From the NCBI GenBank assembly GCA_017394865.1, contig JAFPWT010000006.1, positions 62,001 through 126,000 on the forward strand: a DNA stretch of 64,000 nucleotides. Direction: 5' to 3'. The position numbers were made by a program, and so were the translations under genes. This DNA comes from Bacteroidales bacterium (GTDB lineage: Bacteria > Bacteroidota > Bacteroidia > Bacteroidales > F082). Position 1 is the stretch's first letter, and every line of letters starts with the position of its first letter. A model generated the notes under the pieces. That model did not search any database. It was not told the DNA's origin and saw only the letters and a list, made by a program, of their open reading frames with translations. This document shows, piece by piece, positions 9,009 through 18,434 of this stretch.

Positions 9009-10421
9009 ATGAAAATAAAGTTCATCGGTGCTGCCAAGGAAGTCACCGGCAGCAAGCATCTCATCACCACCGACCACGGGAAGAAGATCCTGTTGGACTG
9101 TGGCATGTTCCAAGGCAAAGGCTTGGAGACCGATGCCGCCAACCGCAATACTATGGTTGATCCCAAGGAGGTCGACTACATCATCCTGACCCATGCTCAT
9201 ATCGACCATTGCGGTTTGATCCCTTATTTCTACAAAAACGGATTCAGGGGTCAGGTGGTATGCACCGACGCCACGAAGGACTTGTGCAACATCATGTTGC
9301 CCGACAGCGGTTTCATCCAGGAGAACGACATGGAGTGGTTCAACAAGAAGCGCCGCAAGCAAGGACTTCCTGCGCTGGAGCCCATCTACACGGAGAAAGA
9401 CGCCCGCGCTTGTATGGACCTCTTCCTCAGCGTCGCCTACAACCGTTATGTTTACCTCGACAGCAACATCAAGGTAAAATTCAACAACACCGGTCACCTG
9501 CTCGGTAGCGGCTGTGCCACCATCGAAATCGACGAAGGCGGCAAGATGATCCGTATCGCATACACGGGTGACGTTGGCCGCGAATACAACTATCTGCTGC
9601 GCTCGCCCGAGCCATTCCCGCACTGCGACTACCTGATCACCGAAGCCACCTATGGCAATCGGCTGCATAGCGACAGAAGCAACGCCGAACAAACCTTGCT
9701 AGATATTATCTACCATACCTGCGTTGAAAAAAGAGGCAAGCTGATCATCCCTTCGTTTGCCGTCAGCCGCACGCAGGAGATTGTGTATCTGCTGAACAAC
9801 TTCTACAACGAAGGCAAGTTGCCGGAGAAGATTCCGGTATTTGTCGACAGCCCTTTGGCCGTCAACGCCACTGAGATCTTCCGTCTGCACGTCAACCTGT
9901 TCAACGACGAAGTTCAGAACGTCATCGAATACGACCCTGACCCATTCGGTTTCAACAGTTTGACCTTTATTCGCGACATCAACGCCTCGAAAGCACTGAA
10001 CAGCCGCACTGAGCCATGTATCATCATCTCCGCCTCGGGCATGATGGAGGCCGGACGCGTCAAGCATCATCTGGCCAACAGCATCTCCAATCCGAAGAAC
10101 AGCATTCTGGCCATCGGCTACTGCTCACCGGAGACCTTGGGTGCCAAGATACTCGCCGATCCCAGACCTCAGACCGTCAGCATTTTCGGCAACGAATACA
10201 CTGTCGCCGCCGACATCTACTCCATCGATGCCTTCAGCGGTCACGGCGACTACAACGAGTTGGTGGATTACCTGAAATGCCAAGATCCCTCGAAGATCAA
10301 GAAGACCTTCCTGGTCCACGGCGATCCCGACGCCCTGCAATACTACAAACGCGTACTTCGCAAGGAAGGCTGGGATAACATTGTCATTCCAGAACCTGGA
10401 GAAACATTCGAACTAAAATAA
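9009..10421 (+). CDS. MBL-fold metallohydrolase with beta-CASP and RNA-specificity (RMMBL) domains
   Basis: 470 residues. The metallo-beta-lactamase signature HAHIDH (His62, His64, Asp66, His67) binds two zinc ions in this family. A conserved His sits in GHLLGSG and an Asp in YTGDVG. The beta-CASP region covers about 215-375, and the C-terminal RMMBL segment has SGHGDYNEL and FLVHGDPDA. Bacterial members of the CPSF/YsdA-like group are thought to act on RNA; the substrate here is unknown. No signal peptide, so cytoplasmic. It starts 11 bp after the C25 gene and 29 bp before the zinc-ribbon gene. Confidence 0.88.
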   Translation: MKIKFIGAAKEVTGSKHLITTDHGKKILLDCGMFQGKGLETDAANRNTMVDPKEVDYIILTHAHIDHCGLIPYFYKNGFRGQVVCTDATKDLCNIMLPDSGFIQENDMEWFNKKRRKQGLPALEPIYTEKDARACMDLFLSVAYNRYVYLDSNIKVKFNNTGHLLGSGCATIEIDEGGKMIRIAYTGDVGREYNYLLRSPEPFPHCDYLITEATYGNRLHSDRSNAEQTLLDIIYHTCVEKRGKLIIPSFAVSRTQEIVYLLNNFYNEGKLPEKIPVFVDSPLAVNATEIFRLHVNLFNDEVQNVIEYDPDPFGFNSLTFIRDINASKALNSRTEPCIIISASGMMEAGRVKHHLANSISNPKNSILAIGYCSPETLGAKILADPRPQTVSIFGNEYTVAADIYSIDAFSGHGDYNELVDYLKCQDPSKIKKTFLVHGDPDALQYYKRVLRKEGWDNIVIPEPGETFELK

Positions 10422-10450
10422 AAAATAATAATATCTAAAACTCAAACACC

Positions 10451-11053
10451 ATGTTTTGTCCAAATTGCGGGCTTCAAATCCAAGACGGCACCAAGTTTTG
10501 CCCTAGCTGCGGAACGCCCATCGCACCTATCAGTGCAGAACCGCAAACAGAACCAACTCCTCAACCTACACCAGAGCCCAAACCGGAACCCAAACCGGAA
10601 CCCAAACCGGAACCCAAAGTAGAGCCGAAACCAGAGCCTAAAGTTGAACCCGAAAAAGAAGAGCCCCTCGAAGAATACGCTGCGCCCAACTCTTTGGAGA
10701 AGACCCTCGCTGTTGAAGCTTACCTAGGCATCCTCGTCCTGGCACCCCTCTTCGGAGCCAAACAGTCAAGGTTCGACAGGTTCCACACCAATCAAGGTCT
10801 TATCCTGTTTGCCCTCTCCTTTGCCTTGTCGATCCTCGTTTTCTTTAACGCAGTTATCCTCGCAGCCATTACGTTCAAAACTGGCTTTTTCTTCAATGCC
10901 ATCAGAGTGATCTTCATCCTGCTCAACGGACTTTATTCAATTGCCGGATGTGGTGTGACTGCTCTTTGCGTTATCGGCATCATCAATGCTTTGAAAGGTA
11001 AGATGAAGAAGTTGCCGATCATCGGAAAATTCAAAATCCTCAAGGAAAAATAA
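10451..11053 (+). CDS. Zinc-ribbon membrane protein with Pro/Glu/Lys linker (DUF4870-like C-terminus)
   Basis: 200 residues. The N-terminal zinc ribbon has CPNC and CPSC pairs (Cys3, Cys6, Cys17, Cys20). Next is a PEPK-rich linker (about 35-75) coded by near-perfect 12-bp DNA repeats (CCCAAACCGGAA). The C-terminal half has about three hydrophobic segments with FHTNQGLILF and a KKLPIIGKFKIL end, a pattern resembling DUF4870-type membrane proteins. Function unknown. The DNA repeat makes the linker prone to length change. It stops 6 bp before hisS. Confidence 0.72.
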   Translation: MFCPNCGLQIQDGTKFCPSCGTPIAPISAEPQTEPTPQPTPEPKPEPKPEPKPEPKVEPKPEPKVEPEKEEPLEEYAAPNSLEKTLAVEAYLGILVLAPLFGAKQSRFDRFHTNQGLILFALSFALSILVFFNAVILAAITFKTGFFFNAIRVIFILLNGLYSIAGCGVTALCVIGIINALKGKMKKLPIIGKFKILKEK

Positions 11054-11059
11054 ACCATA

Positions 11060-12418
11060 ATGGCACAAAAACCCAGTATTGCCAAAGGAACCCGTGACTT
11101 CCTCCCCGAGGTCATGGTGCGCCGCAATTATATTTTTGACACCATCAAAGCCGTCTTCAAGCGCTATGGCTTCCTGCCCATTGAGACACCCTCGATGGAG
11201 AACCTCAGCACCTTGCTCGGCAAATATGGAGAGGAAGGCGACAAGCTGCTGTTCCGCATCCTCAACTCCGGCGATTTCATGTCGGGCGTGGAGCAGAACG
11301 GCGAGCCGCTGGAATCGCTGAAACTGGCAGGAAAGATTACGGAGAAAGGCCTTCGCTACGACCTGACTGTTCCCTTCGCCCGTTTCGTGACGATGTACCG
11401 CGACCAAATTGCCTTCCCCTTCAAGCGCTATCAGATTCAACCTGTGTGGCGTGCTGACCGACCGCAAAAAGGCCGTTACCGCGAGTTCTACCAATGCGAT
11501 GTCGACATCATCGGAAGCAACTCCATCTTGAACGAGGCGGAATTGGTAAATATCGTCAACGACGTTTTCAACAATCTGAAGATCAATGTCTTACTGAAAA
11601 TCAACAACCGTAAGGTGCTGGCTGGCATCGCTGAATACATCGGCAAGTCGGATGCTTTGGTTGATATCACCGTGGCCATCGACAAACTTGATAAAATCGG
11701 CATCGATGCCGTCAATGCAGAACTTGCCACAAAAGGACTCGATCCCGAAGCCATCGCTAAGCTCCAACCCATCCTCTTCATGAAAGGCGGCACCCGTGAG
11801 AAGCTTGCCCAACTGAAAGCCATGCTCGACAACGAAGTCGGACAGAAAGGCATCGAAGAGCTAGAGGTGTTGTTTGACTATATCGACGACATGGATCTGG
11901 ACATCGAAACCGAACTTGACCTCACGTTGGCCCGTGGGTTGAACTACTATACCGGCGCCATCTTCGAGGTGAAAGCCAAGGACTTCCCCATGGGCAGCAT
12001 CTCCGGCGGCGGACGTTACGACAACCTCACCGGCATCTTCGGTCTGCCCAACGTCTCCGGCGTAGGCATCAGCTTCGGTGCCGACCGCATCTATGACGTG
12101 CTGGAGGGACTCAAGCTCTTCCCCGAGACCATGTCGGAAAGCACCCAGGTCATCTTCCTCAACTTCGGAAAGAACGAAGAACGCTATTGTCTGAAATACC
12201 TCAATCAGGTGCGCAAACACGGCATCAACGCTGAGATCTATCCCGATGCCGCCAAGATCCAGAAACAGATGAAATACGCTGACCAGCGTGGCATCCCCAT
12301 GGTCATCATCGCCGGTGAATCGGAAATCACCGATCAGAAATTCACCGTAAAATGGATGAAAGAAGGCCGTCAGGAGGTCGTGGAAGCTAATAAACTCGTT
12401 GAAACAATTTTAAAATAA
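11060..12418 (+). CDS. hisS: Histidine--tRNA ligase
   Basis: 452 residues, a class II synthetase that charges tRNA-His. Visible motifs: KGTRDFLP at the N-terminus, LTVPFARFV, motif 2 ([20 protein letters not shown]), the HisRS signature ARGLNYYTG (usually RGLDYYTG), and motif 3 ([15 protein letters not shown]). The C-terminal anticodon-binding domain begins near 360. The ATG at 11060 starts right after the upstream stop and keeps the whole N-terminus. hutH starts 6 bp downstream. I see no T-box-like leader. Confidence 0.96.
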   Translation: MAQKPSIAKGTRDFLPEVMVRRNYIFDTIKAVFKRYGFLPIETPSMENLSTLLGKYGEEGDKLLFRILNSGDFMSGVEQNGEPLESLKLAGKITEKGLRYDLTVPFARFVTMYRDQIAFPFKRYQIQPVWRADRPQKGRYREFYQCDVDIIGSNSILNEAELVNIVNDVFNNLKINVLLKINNRKVLAGIAEYIGKSDALVDITVAIDKLDKIGIDAVNAELATKGLDPEAIAKLQPILFMKGGTREKLAQLKAMLDNEVGQKGIEELEVLFDYIDDMDLDIETELDLTLARGLNYYTGAIFEVKAKDFPMGSISGGGRYDNLTGIFGLPNVSGVGISFGADRIYDVLEGLKLFPETMSESTQVIFLNFGKNEERYCLKYLNQVRKHGINAEIYPDAAKIQKQMKYADQRGIPMVIIAGESEITDQKFTVKWMKEGRQEVVEANKLVETILK

Positions 12419-12424
12419 AATAGA

Positions 12425-13936
12425 ATGAAAACCCATTACATCAGCTCTAAAGAACTGACTTTCAAACAAGTAAACGAAATACTCACCCAAAGATACAAAC
12501 TCGCTCTCAGCGACGATGCCATCAAGCGCATCCAGCACTGCCGCGACTATCTCGACAAGAAGATGGAGAATCCCGAGAAGCCCATCTACGGCGTGACTAC
12601 TGGATTCGGCTCCCTGTGTGATCATAGCATCTCAAAGGAAGACCTGAGCACCTTGCAGAAGAATCTGGTCATGTCGCATGCCTGCGGCACCGGCGAGATG
12701 GTTCCCGAAGAGATCATCCGACTCATGCTCCTGTTGAAGGTACAGAGTCTCAGTTACGGCAACAGCGGTGTGCAGGTGGTGACCGTGCAGCGTTTGATCG
12801 ACTTCTTCAACAACGACGTGCTGCCTGTGGTCTATAACCAAGGCTCGTTGGGTGCCTCCGGTGACCTGGCACCTCTGGCCAACCTGATGCTGCCTCTACT
12901 CGGTTTGGGCGAGGTGCATTACGAAGGCAAGATTGTCCCTGCACAGAAGGTACTCAAGAAGTTCGGTTGGAAGCCCATCACCCTCCAGTCGAAAGAAGGC
13001 TTGGCCCTGCTCAACGGCACCCAGTTCATGAGCAGCTACGGCACCTACGTCCTGTTGAAGGCCTTCCGTCTGAGCTATCTGGCCGACCTCATCGGCACAG
13101 TCTCCCTAGAGGCTTTCGACGGCCGTATCGAGCCCTTCTTCGACCAGATCCACCAGATCCGCCATCACAACGGGCAGATCGTCACTGCCAAGCGTGTGCG
13201 CAACTTCCTGAAGGGTAGCCAACTCATCAAGAGGGAGAAGAAACACGTACAGGATCCTTATTCCTTCCGTTGCATGCCGCAGGTACACGGTGCCTCCAAA
13301 GACGCCATCGACTACGTGGCCTCTGTGTTCAGCGAGGAAATCAACGCCGTCACCGACAACCCGACCATCTTCCCTGACGAAGATCTGGTCATCAGCGCCG
13401 GTAACTTCCACGGTCAGCCTTTGGCCATCACCTTGGACTTCCTGGCCATCGCCATGGCTGAGTTGGGCAACATCAGCGAACGCCGTATCTACCAGTTGAT
13501 CAGCGGCAAGCGCGAATTGCCTTCGTTCCTCGTCGCCGAGCCCGGCCTCAACAGCGGTTTCATGATTCCGCAGTATGCCGCTGCCAGCATCGTCAGCCAG
13601 AGCAAGCAGCTCTGCACGCCCGCCTCGGTCGACAGCATCGAATCGTCGCAGGGACAGGAAGACCACGTCAGCATGGGCGCCAACGCTGCCACCAAGGCCT
13701 TGCGTGTGGCAGAAAACCTGGAGCGCGTGTTGGCTATCGAGCTGTTGAACGCTGCCCAAGCTCTCGAGTTCCGCCGTCCGCTGAAATCCTCCAAGATCAT
13801 CGAGAACTTCGTTGCCGAATATCGCAAACATGTAGAGTTTGTGCGTGTCGACAAGGTGATGTATACCGAGATCGCCAAGTCTGTGGAATTTGTAAAGAAC
13901 TATCCACTGGCTTTCGATGACCTGAAAAACAAATAA
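12425..13936 (+). CDS. hutH: Histidine ammonia-lyase (aromatic amino acid lyase family)
   Basis: 503 residues. The MIO-forming triad Ala144-Ser145-Gly146 lies in GASGDLAPLANL, and the catalytic Tyr55 in YGVTTGFG. The selectivity pair is Ser84-His85 (LVMSHACG), the pair seen in histidine lyases; tyrosine lyases have His-Leu there. Expected to deaminate L-histidine to urocanate in the cytoplasm. No hutU, hutI or hutG lies nearby; the neighbours are hisS, 6 bp upstream, and small membrane proteins, so a complete Hut pathway is not shown here. A tyrosine-lyase role is the main alternative. Confidence 0.9.
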   Translation: MKTHYISSKELTFKQVNEILTQRYKLALSDDAIKRIQHCRDYLDKKMENPEKPIYGVTTGFGSLCDHSISKEDLSTLQKNLVMSHACGTGEMVPEEIIRLMLLLKVQSLSYGNSGVQVVTVQRLIDFFNNDVLPVVYNQGSLGASGDLAPLANLMLPLLGLGEVHYEGKIVPAQKVLKKFGWKPITLQSKEGLALLNGTQFMSSYGTYVLLKAFRLSYLADLIGTVSLEAFDGRIEPFFDQIHQIRHHNGQIVTAKRVRNFLKGSQLIKREKKHVQDPYSFRCMPQVHGASKDAIDYVASVFSEEINAVTDNPTIFPDEDLVISAGNFHGQPLAITLDFLAIAMAELGNISERRIYQLISGKRELPSFLVAEPGLNSGFMIPQYAAASIVSQSKQLCTPASVDSIESSQGQEDHVSMGANAATKALRVAENLERVLAIELLNAAQALEFRRPLKSSKIIENFVAEYRKHVEFVRVDKVMYTEIAKSVEFVKNYPLAFDDLKNK

Positions 13937-13941
13937 GTCCC

Positions 13942-14463
13942 ATGAGCGCCCAACCTGTCCGCCGTCCCGTAGGCATGACCGTATTGCTGATCATCTCGCT
14001 CGTCAATGCATGCATGCAGATCTTCAGCAACCTCTTCATGTTTATCACCACGCCGATCGTCAAGGAGACGGTGGAGTCGCCAGAATGGGAAAAAATCACT
14101 ACTCCGTTTCTCTCAGCCATGGGCAAAGGCATGGCTGAGAGTTACACGAAGACCATGGAGTTATGGACCACCATCAACCCTGCCTACTTCCTGATTACCG
14201 GGGTGCTTTTCATTTGCTCGTTGATGGGTGTCATCAGGATGCTCAAGCTTCAACGCGTGGGGTTTCATCTTTACAGCATCTCGCAGCTCCTGATTCTTAT
14301 TACTGCCGTGGCATTCCATTACTTCCAAATCACGCAGGTTCCGTTTTTCAGCGAATTACTCATCACCGCCATGTTCATCTTGATTTACCATCTGTATTTC
14401 AAGCGAATCGAATTCCAAACCCAACAAACCCCTAACGACAATGGCCAAGCAGAAGGAGAGTAA
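13942..14463 (+). CDS. Hypothetical multi-pass membrane protein
   Basis: 173 residues, family not recognised. Hydrophobic segments lie at about 12-37, 80-98, 108-127 and 132-150. A long polar loop between the first two carries KETVESPEWEKI. The tail is Gln- and Asn-rich. It starts 5 bp after hutH and overlaps the next gene by 23 bp, so it probably belongs to the same transcript. No enzymatic motif is visible. Confidence 0.65.
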   Translation: MSAQPVRRPVGMTVLLIISLVNACMQIFSNLFMFITTPIVKETVESPEWEKITTPFLSAMGKGMAESYTKTMELWTTINPAYFLITGVLFICSLMGVIRMLKLQRVGFHLYSISQLLILITAVAFHYFQITQVPFFSELLITAMFILIYHLYFKRIEFQTQQTPNDNGQAEGE

Positions 14464-14998
14464 AATATTTGACTTGAAGCCCAAACTCACCCTGGCGATG
14501 AAGTTGGCGGCTACCTTTGCCATCACCTACTACGGGTTGTTGTTCCTATATGAGGTGCTTACGTTGGTACTGTATCATTATTCACTCGATTCCTATTATA
14601 TGGGAAATGATGAAGTCCTTGAAAACCAGTCCAAGGACTTCATCTATCTCGTCATCGAGTTCCTGCTCTCAGGCTTGTTGATCTTCAGTCTGATCCAAAT
14701 TTTCCGGAAGAAGGTCAACGGCAAGGCTTTCTTCGTGGGTTTTTCAATCCTGCTCATCGCCTTCCAGCTTTACACTTCTGGAATACATCCATGGGTAAAG
14801 TACGCTATGGAGGCACTCTTAGTGCTCATCATTGCCCCTGTCAGGATGAAGAAAAAAGTCAAAATCAAACAGGGGAAGATTACGCTGGAGGATTCAGCTG
14901 AACAGCCAGAGAATCCTGTTGAGGCTCCGGCTCCTGATACGGTTCAGGAACCTCAGGACTTCGCATCGACTCCATCCAATAACGAGCCACTTTCGTAA
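14441..14998 (+). CDS. Hypothetical membrane protein with acidic Pro-rich tail
   Basis: 185 residues, not recognised. Three to four hydrophobic segments (about 20-45, 68-88, 96-112, 118-133) are followed by a basic patch (MKKKVKIKQGK) and a Pro/Glu-rich tail of about 40 residues. The start overlaps the previous gene by 23 bp. The last 119 bp overlap the 3' end of the M23 peptidase gene on the other strand, so both low-complexity tails are read from the same DNA. Confidence 0.65.
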   Translation: MAKQKESKIFDLKPKLTLAMKLAATFAITYYGLLFLYEVLTLVLYHYSLDSYYMGNDEVLENQSKDFIYLVIEFLLSGLLIFSLIQIFRKKVNGKAFFVGFSILLIAFQLYTSGIHPWVKYAMEALLVLIIAPVRMKKKVKIKQGKITLEDSAEQPENPVEAPAPDTVQEPQDFASTPSNNEPLS

Positions 14999-16217
14999 AC
15001 TGCTCCATATCTTCCTTCTTGATGGGATCCGCCGGTGGGCTTTCCATTTTGAGCGGGTCGATGGGTGTGCCGTCCTTGAACACACGGAAGTCGAGATGTG
15101 GTCCTGTGGAGATACCAGTACTTCCCACATAGCCAATCACCTGTCCTTGCTTCACGCGAACGCCTTCGGCGATGCCCTTGGCATATCCTTTCAGATGCAT
15201 GTAGCTGGTGGTATAGGTGGAGTTATGCTTGATTTTGAGGTAATAGCCAGCACCGCCCGACTGATAAGCCTTTTTGATAACCACACCGTCGCCGATGCTG
15301 CTCACCGGGGTGCCGGCAGGAGCTGCATAATCCACACCGTGGTGAGGCCGATAGACCTTCAGCACAGGATGATAGCGGCTGTTGGAGAAGGTTGAACTGA
15401 TGCGCCGGTAGTTGAGTGGGGCCTTCAGGAAGGCCTTGCGGAGGTTCTCCCCTTTCTCGTTATAGAAACTGGTGATGCCGTCCTGTTCGTAGGCGATGGC
15501 ACGGAGTGTGTCGCCACAATGTACAAACTCGCAATAAATCACTTCACCCATCCCAACGGGCTGACCATCGATATACTGTCGATCATAAACCACATCGAAG
15601 CAATCGCCTTTCTGGATGCCGAAGAAGTCGATCGTCCAAGCGTACACATCAGAGAGATGCACTGCCAGACTAGCGTCGCCTCCATTGTCGATGACGGCAT
15701 TCCACAACGATGTATTGATCACGCCAGAGGTGCGAGCCAACTGCACTTCCATGTCCTTTTGGAAACGCCAAGCTGTAAGCGAGTCGGTAAGGCTGAAGAG
15801 CGCGTAGTTACGGCGGTCGATCTCATAGATCCAAAACAGCGGTGTCTCCAGAGTGTCGTTGGAGATCAAGAAATAATACCGTTTACCGGAGCGTATCTTT
15901 CCCACGTCGAACACGTCTTTATGGTTACGGGCGATATGGTCAGTGACTTTGGAGCCGATGCCCTTGGAGGCAAAGATCGTGGAGAGGGTTTGACCCTGTG
16001 TGATCTGGCCCTCCTCAACGAACATCGAATCGATACAGATGCCGTAGAAATACGTCGGTTCAACTGGGGTGATCGTATCGATCATGTCATCGGTGAAGCC
16101 CGGCTCGCCGCGATGTTCACAGGAGCGGCTGCAGTAACTTATCAGCAGTGCCAACAGCAGAAGAGGTGCTGCTATCAGAAGCAGCACCTTGATCCGATGT
16201 TTTGTCCTATACCTCAT
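14880..16217 (-). CDS. M23-family peptidoglycan endopeptidase, membrane-anchored
   Basis: 445 residues. A basic N-terminus and one TM segment (about 10-28, then a CSRSC motif) precede OapA/LysM-like and linker regions. The LytM/M23 domain (about 290-410) has HHGVDYAAP (HxxxD) and GPHLDFRV. In the latter, the second His of the usual HxH motif is Asp, a variant I recall from Bacteroidota homologues. The Pro/Gln/Glu tail ends at the overlap with the convergent gene. The start ATG overlaps the iorB stop (ATGA at 16214-16217), so translation is probably coupled. Likely cleaves peptide cross-links in the periplasm. Confidence 0.87.
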   Translation of the reverse strand: MRYRTKHRIKVLLLIAAPLLLLALLISYCSRSCEHRGEPGFTDDMIDTITPVEPTYFYGICIDSMFVEEGQITQGQTLSTIFASKGIGSKVTDHIARNHKDVFDVGKIRSGKRYYFLISNDTLETPLFWIYEIDRRNYALFSLTDSLTAWRFQKDMEVQLARTSGVINTSLWNAVIDNGGDASLAVHLSDVYAWTIDFFGIQKGDCFDVVYDRQYIDGQPVGMGEVIYCEFVHCGDTLRAIAYEQDGITSFYNEKGENLRKAFLKAPLNYRRISSTFSNSRYHPVLKVYRPHHGVDYAAPAGTPVSSIGDGVVIKKAYQSGGAGYYLKIKHNSTYTTSYMHLKGYAKGIAEGVRVKQGQVIGYVGSTGISTGPHLDFRVFKDGTPIDPLKMESPPADPIKKEDMEQFTKVARYWMESMRSPEVPEPYQEPEPQQDSLAVQLNPPA

Positions 16218-16783
16218 TTGGTAGCCTGTTCGTAGCCGGCGTGCAGCGCCTTCATATTCACTTCAACCACCTCGGCGCCTTTGCTGCCGAAGATATGCAT
16301 GATAGCTTCTTCGACTTTAGCAAGGTCAATGCCAAGATAAGGCACGGTGGCGCCCAGCAACACCATGTTGGAGCGAGCTTTGATGGCTTTGGCAATCTCG
16401 GAAGCGTTGAAGCTCACGAGGTTCTTGATCTTGCCCAGCTCGGCGTTCACCTTCTCCATATCAGGGTAGTTCGTGATATTGACGAAAGGCTCGTTGTTGG
16501 TGATGATCCAGCCGTCCTTGGCCAGCCAGGGCAGGTAGCGAAGTGCTTCCATCGGCTCGCTGGATAGGATGATGTCGGCATGACCTTCCGGGATAACGTC
16601 GGCATAGATCTCGTCGCTCGAGAGGCGCAGGTGCGAGAACACCGAGCCGCCACGTTGCGACATACCGTGGATTTCAGACTGTTTGAGGTTGAGGCCCATA
16701 TTCAGGGCAGCGTCAGAGATGATTTTGGCTACGGAGACAATACCATCACCGCCCACGCCGCATAATACGATATCTTTTTTCAT
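16214..16783 (-). CDS. iorB: Indolepyruvate:ferredoxin oxidoreductase, beta subunit
   Basis: 189 residues, the pyruvate-ferredoxin-oxidoreductase gamma-type fold. Visible: GVGGDGIVSVAKII near the N-terminus, EIHGMSQRGGSV (a family signature) at about 38-49, and a C-terminal ALGVDL-like segment (YLGIDLAKVEEA). With IorA it oxidatively decarboxylates aryl pyruvates to aryl-acetyl-CoA, passing electrons to ferredoxin, in anaerobic aromatic amino acid breakdown. It starts 4 bp after the iorA stop and shares ATGA with the M23 gene. Confidence 0.93.
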   Translation of the reverse strand: MKKDIVLCGVGGDGIVSVAKIISDAALNMGLNLKQSEIHGMSQRGGSVFSHLRLSSDEIYADVIPEGHADIILSSEPMEALRYLPWLAKDGWIITNNEPFVNITNYPDMEKVNAELGKIKNLVSFNASEIAKAIKARSNMVLLGATVPYLGIDLAKVEEAIMHIFGSKGAEVVEVNMKALHAGYEQATK

Positions 16784-16787
16784 AGGA

Positions 16788-18368
16788 TTACTTTTTTAAA
16801 TGTTTCTTTAATTCGACGAGGCAGGTACGGTGAGGAATGATGACCGAGACACCGTTGTAATTGACCTCTTCTTCGATGATACGGACGTTCTCGTCGTGGT
16901 TCTTCGGCAGCGGGATGATGTCGCGGATATGCTCAGGGGCGACGCCGAGGCCTTCACATATCTGGCGGATCTTATTGTTGGCCGATGAAGGTTGGCCGCC
17001 GGTCATGGCGGTGATGTCGTTGTCGAGGATCATGACCACCACGTTGGCTTTTTCGTTGACGCAGTCAAGCAGGCCAGTCATGCCGCTATGGCCGAAGGTG
17101 CCGTCGCCGATGACTGCCACGCTTGGGAAGATACCCACCTCGCTGGCGCCTTTGGCCATGGTGATGGAGGCACCCATACACACGGTGGTGTTGATGGCAT
17201 GCATGTTGAAGCCCAAGGTATAACAGCCAATATCGCCGAACACCTTGCCGCCTTTATGGTTGGCCATCACAGCGTTGAGGGCGTTGTAGCTGTCGACGTG
17301 CGGGCAGCCTTGGCAGAGCGCAGGGGGACGGTTGGTGACCACTTCAGGCACGGCGAGGCCGCTATCGGCCTTCATGCCAAGAGCCTTGGCCACCTTCTCA
17401 GCGTTGAGCTCTCCATCGCGACGGATGGTCTCATCCAAACGGCCCATGACCTTCTTGCCTTTGCCGAGGAAGCCTTTGATCTGCTCTTCCACGAAGGGCT
17501 GACCGTCTTCAAGCACCAAAATCTCATCCACCTCGTCATACAGCTTGTTGATCATATTGTAAGGCAGCGGATATTGTGTAATCTTAACTACCGGGTAGGG
17601 GCATTTGCCATCAGGGAAGTTCTCCATCAGGTAGTTGTAGGCGATGCCAGTGGTGATGATGCCGAGCTTCTTGTTCTCGCCATCAATGTATTTATTGTAA
17701 CCTGACTCTTCCGAAGCTTTGGTGAAGGCAGGCTGTTTGTCGATCAAGTCTCTATAGAGGCGTTTGGCGTTGGCCGGAAGGAGCACGAACGACCTGGCGT
17801 CAGCCGGTTCGGTAAGTTCATTCTGCTTACGAACGGGCTTACGCACCACGCCGGCGCGGCTGTGGGCCAGACGAGTGGGGATACGGTAGAGCACCGGGGT
17901 GCCGAGCTTCTCGCTCAGGTCGAAGCCAAAGTGAACCATGTCGTAGGCCTCCTGTTGGTTAGAGGGCTCCAGCATCGGGATCATGGCCCAATGGCCGTAG
18001 AAGCGGCTGTCCTGTTCATCCTGTGAGGAGAACATGCTGGGGTCGTCGGCAACGACTATGAGGACGCCTTTGGTGCCGATGATGGCAGCGTTCATGAACG
18101 GGTCGCCGCAGACGTTCAGGCCCACATGCTTCATGCAGGTCATAGCACGCTTGCCAGCGTAAGCCACGCCGATGGAAGCCTCAAGGGCGGTCTTCTCGTT
18201 GGCGCACCAGTTGGCGCGGACACCAAGCTCCTTGGCTTGTTTCGATTTCATCACATATTCCGTAATCTGGGTTGAGGGCGTGCCGGGATAACTGTTGATG
18301 GCACTGCCTCCCGCATCGATGAAGCCTTGTGCTATGGCCTCATCTCCGAGTAATAAGATTTTCTCCAT
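16788..18368 (-). CDS. iorA: Indolepyruvate:ferredoxin oxidoreductase, alpha subunit
   Basis: 526 residues. N-terminal pyrimidine-binding domain (GDEAIAQGFIDAGG, SYPGTPSTQ). C-terminal thiamine-diphosphate domain with CQGCPHVDS (about 358), GDIGCYTLG and the TPP motif GDGTFGHSG...LDNDITAMTGGQ. It ends at LVELKKHLKK without the C-terminal double [4Fe-4S] ferredoxin domain found in archaeal IorA. That shorter form is, to my knowledge, usual in this phylum. It heads the iorA-iorB-M23 unit and has its own promoter. Confidence 0.94.
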   Translation of the reverse strand: MEKILLLGDEAIAQGFIDAGGSAINSYPGTPSTQITEYVMKSKQAKELGVRANWCANEKTALEASIGVAYAGKRAMTCMKHVGLNVCGDPFMNAAIIGTKGVLIVVADDPSMFSSQDEQDSRFYGHWAMIPMLEPSNQQEAYDMVHFGFDLSEKLGTPVLYRIPTRLAHSRAGVVRKPVRKQNELTEPADARSFVLLPANAKRLYRDLIDKQPAFTKASEESGYNKYIDGENKKLGIITTGIAYNYLMENFPDGKCPYPVVKITQYPLPYNMINKLYDEVDEILVLEDGQPFVEEQIKGFLGKGKKVMGRLDETIRRDGELNAEKVAKALGMKADSGLAVPEVVTNRPPALCQGCPHVDSYNALNAVMANHKGGKVFGDIGCYTLGFNMHAINTTVCMGASITMAKGASEVGIFPSVAVIGDGTFGHSGMTGLLDCVNEKANVVVMILDNDITAMTGGQPSSANNKIRQICEGLGVAPEHIRDIIPLPKNHDENVRIIEEEVNYNGVSVIIPHRTCLVELKKHLKK

Positions 18369-18399
18369 GCTAATTCTTTTGCGTTATGTTGTAAACGCA

Positions 18400-18407
18400 C
18401 AAAGATA
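18400..18407 (-). promoter_or_regulatory. -7 box of iorA promoter
   Basis: On the minus strand the sequence reads TATCTTTG, matching TAnnTTTG, 32 bp upstream of the iorA ATG. Confidence 0.65.
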
Positions 18408-18434
18408 AGAAAAAATAAGGTACAAACAACTATT

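Noticed and set aside
11040-11060. T-box or other leader regulating hisS
   Set aside because: Only 6 bp separate hisS from the upstream gene; there is no room for such an element.
14919-15395. Plus-strand open frame of 158 codons over the M23 gene
   Set aside because: Antisense to the conserved LytM domain; no motif, no promoter.
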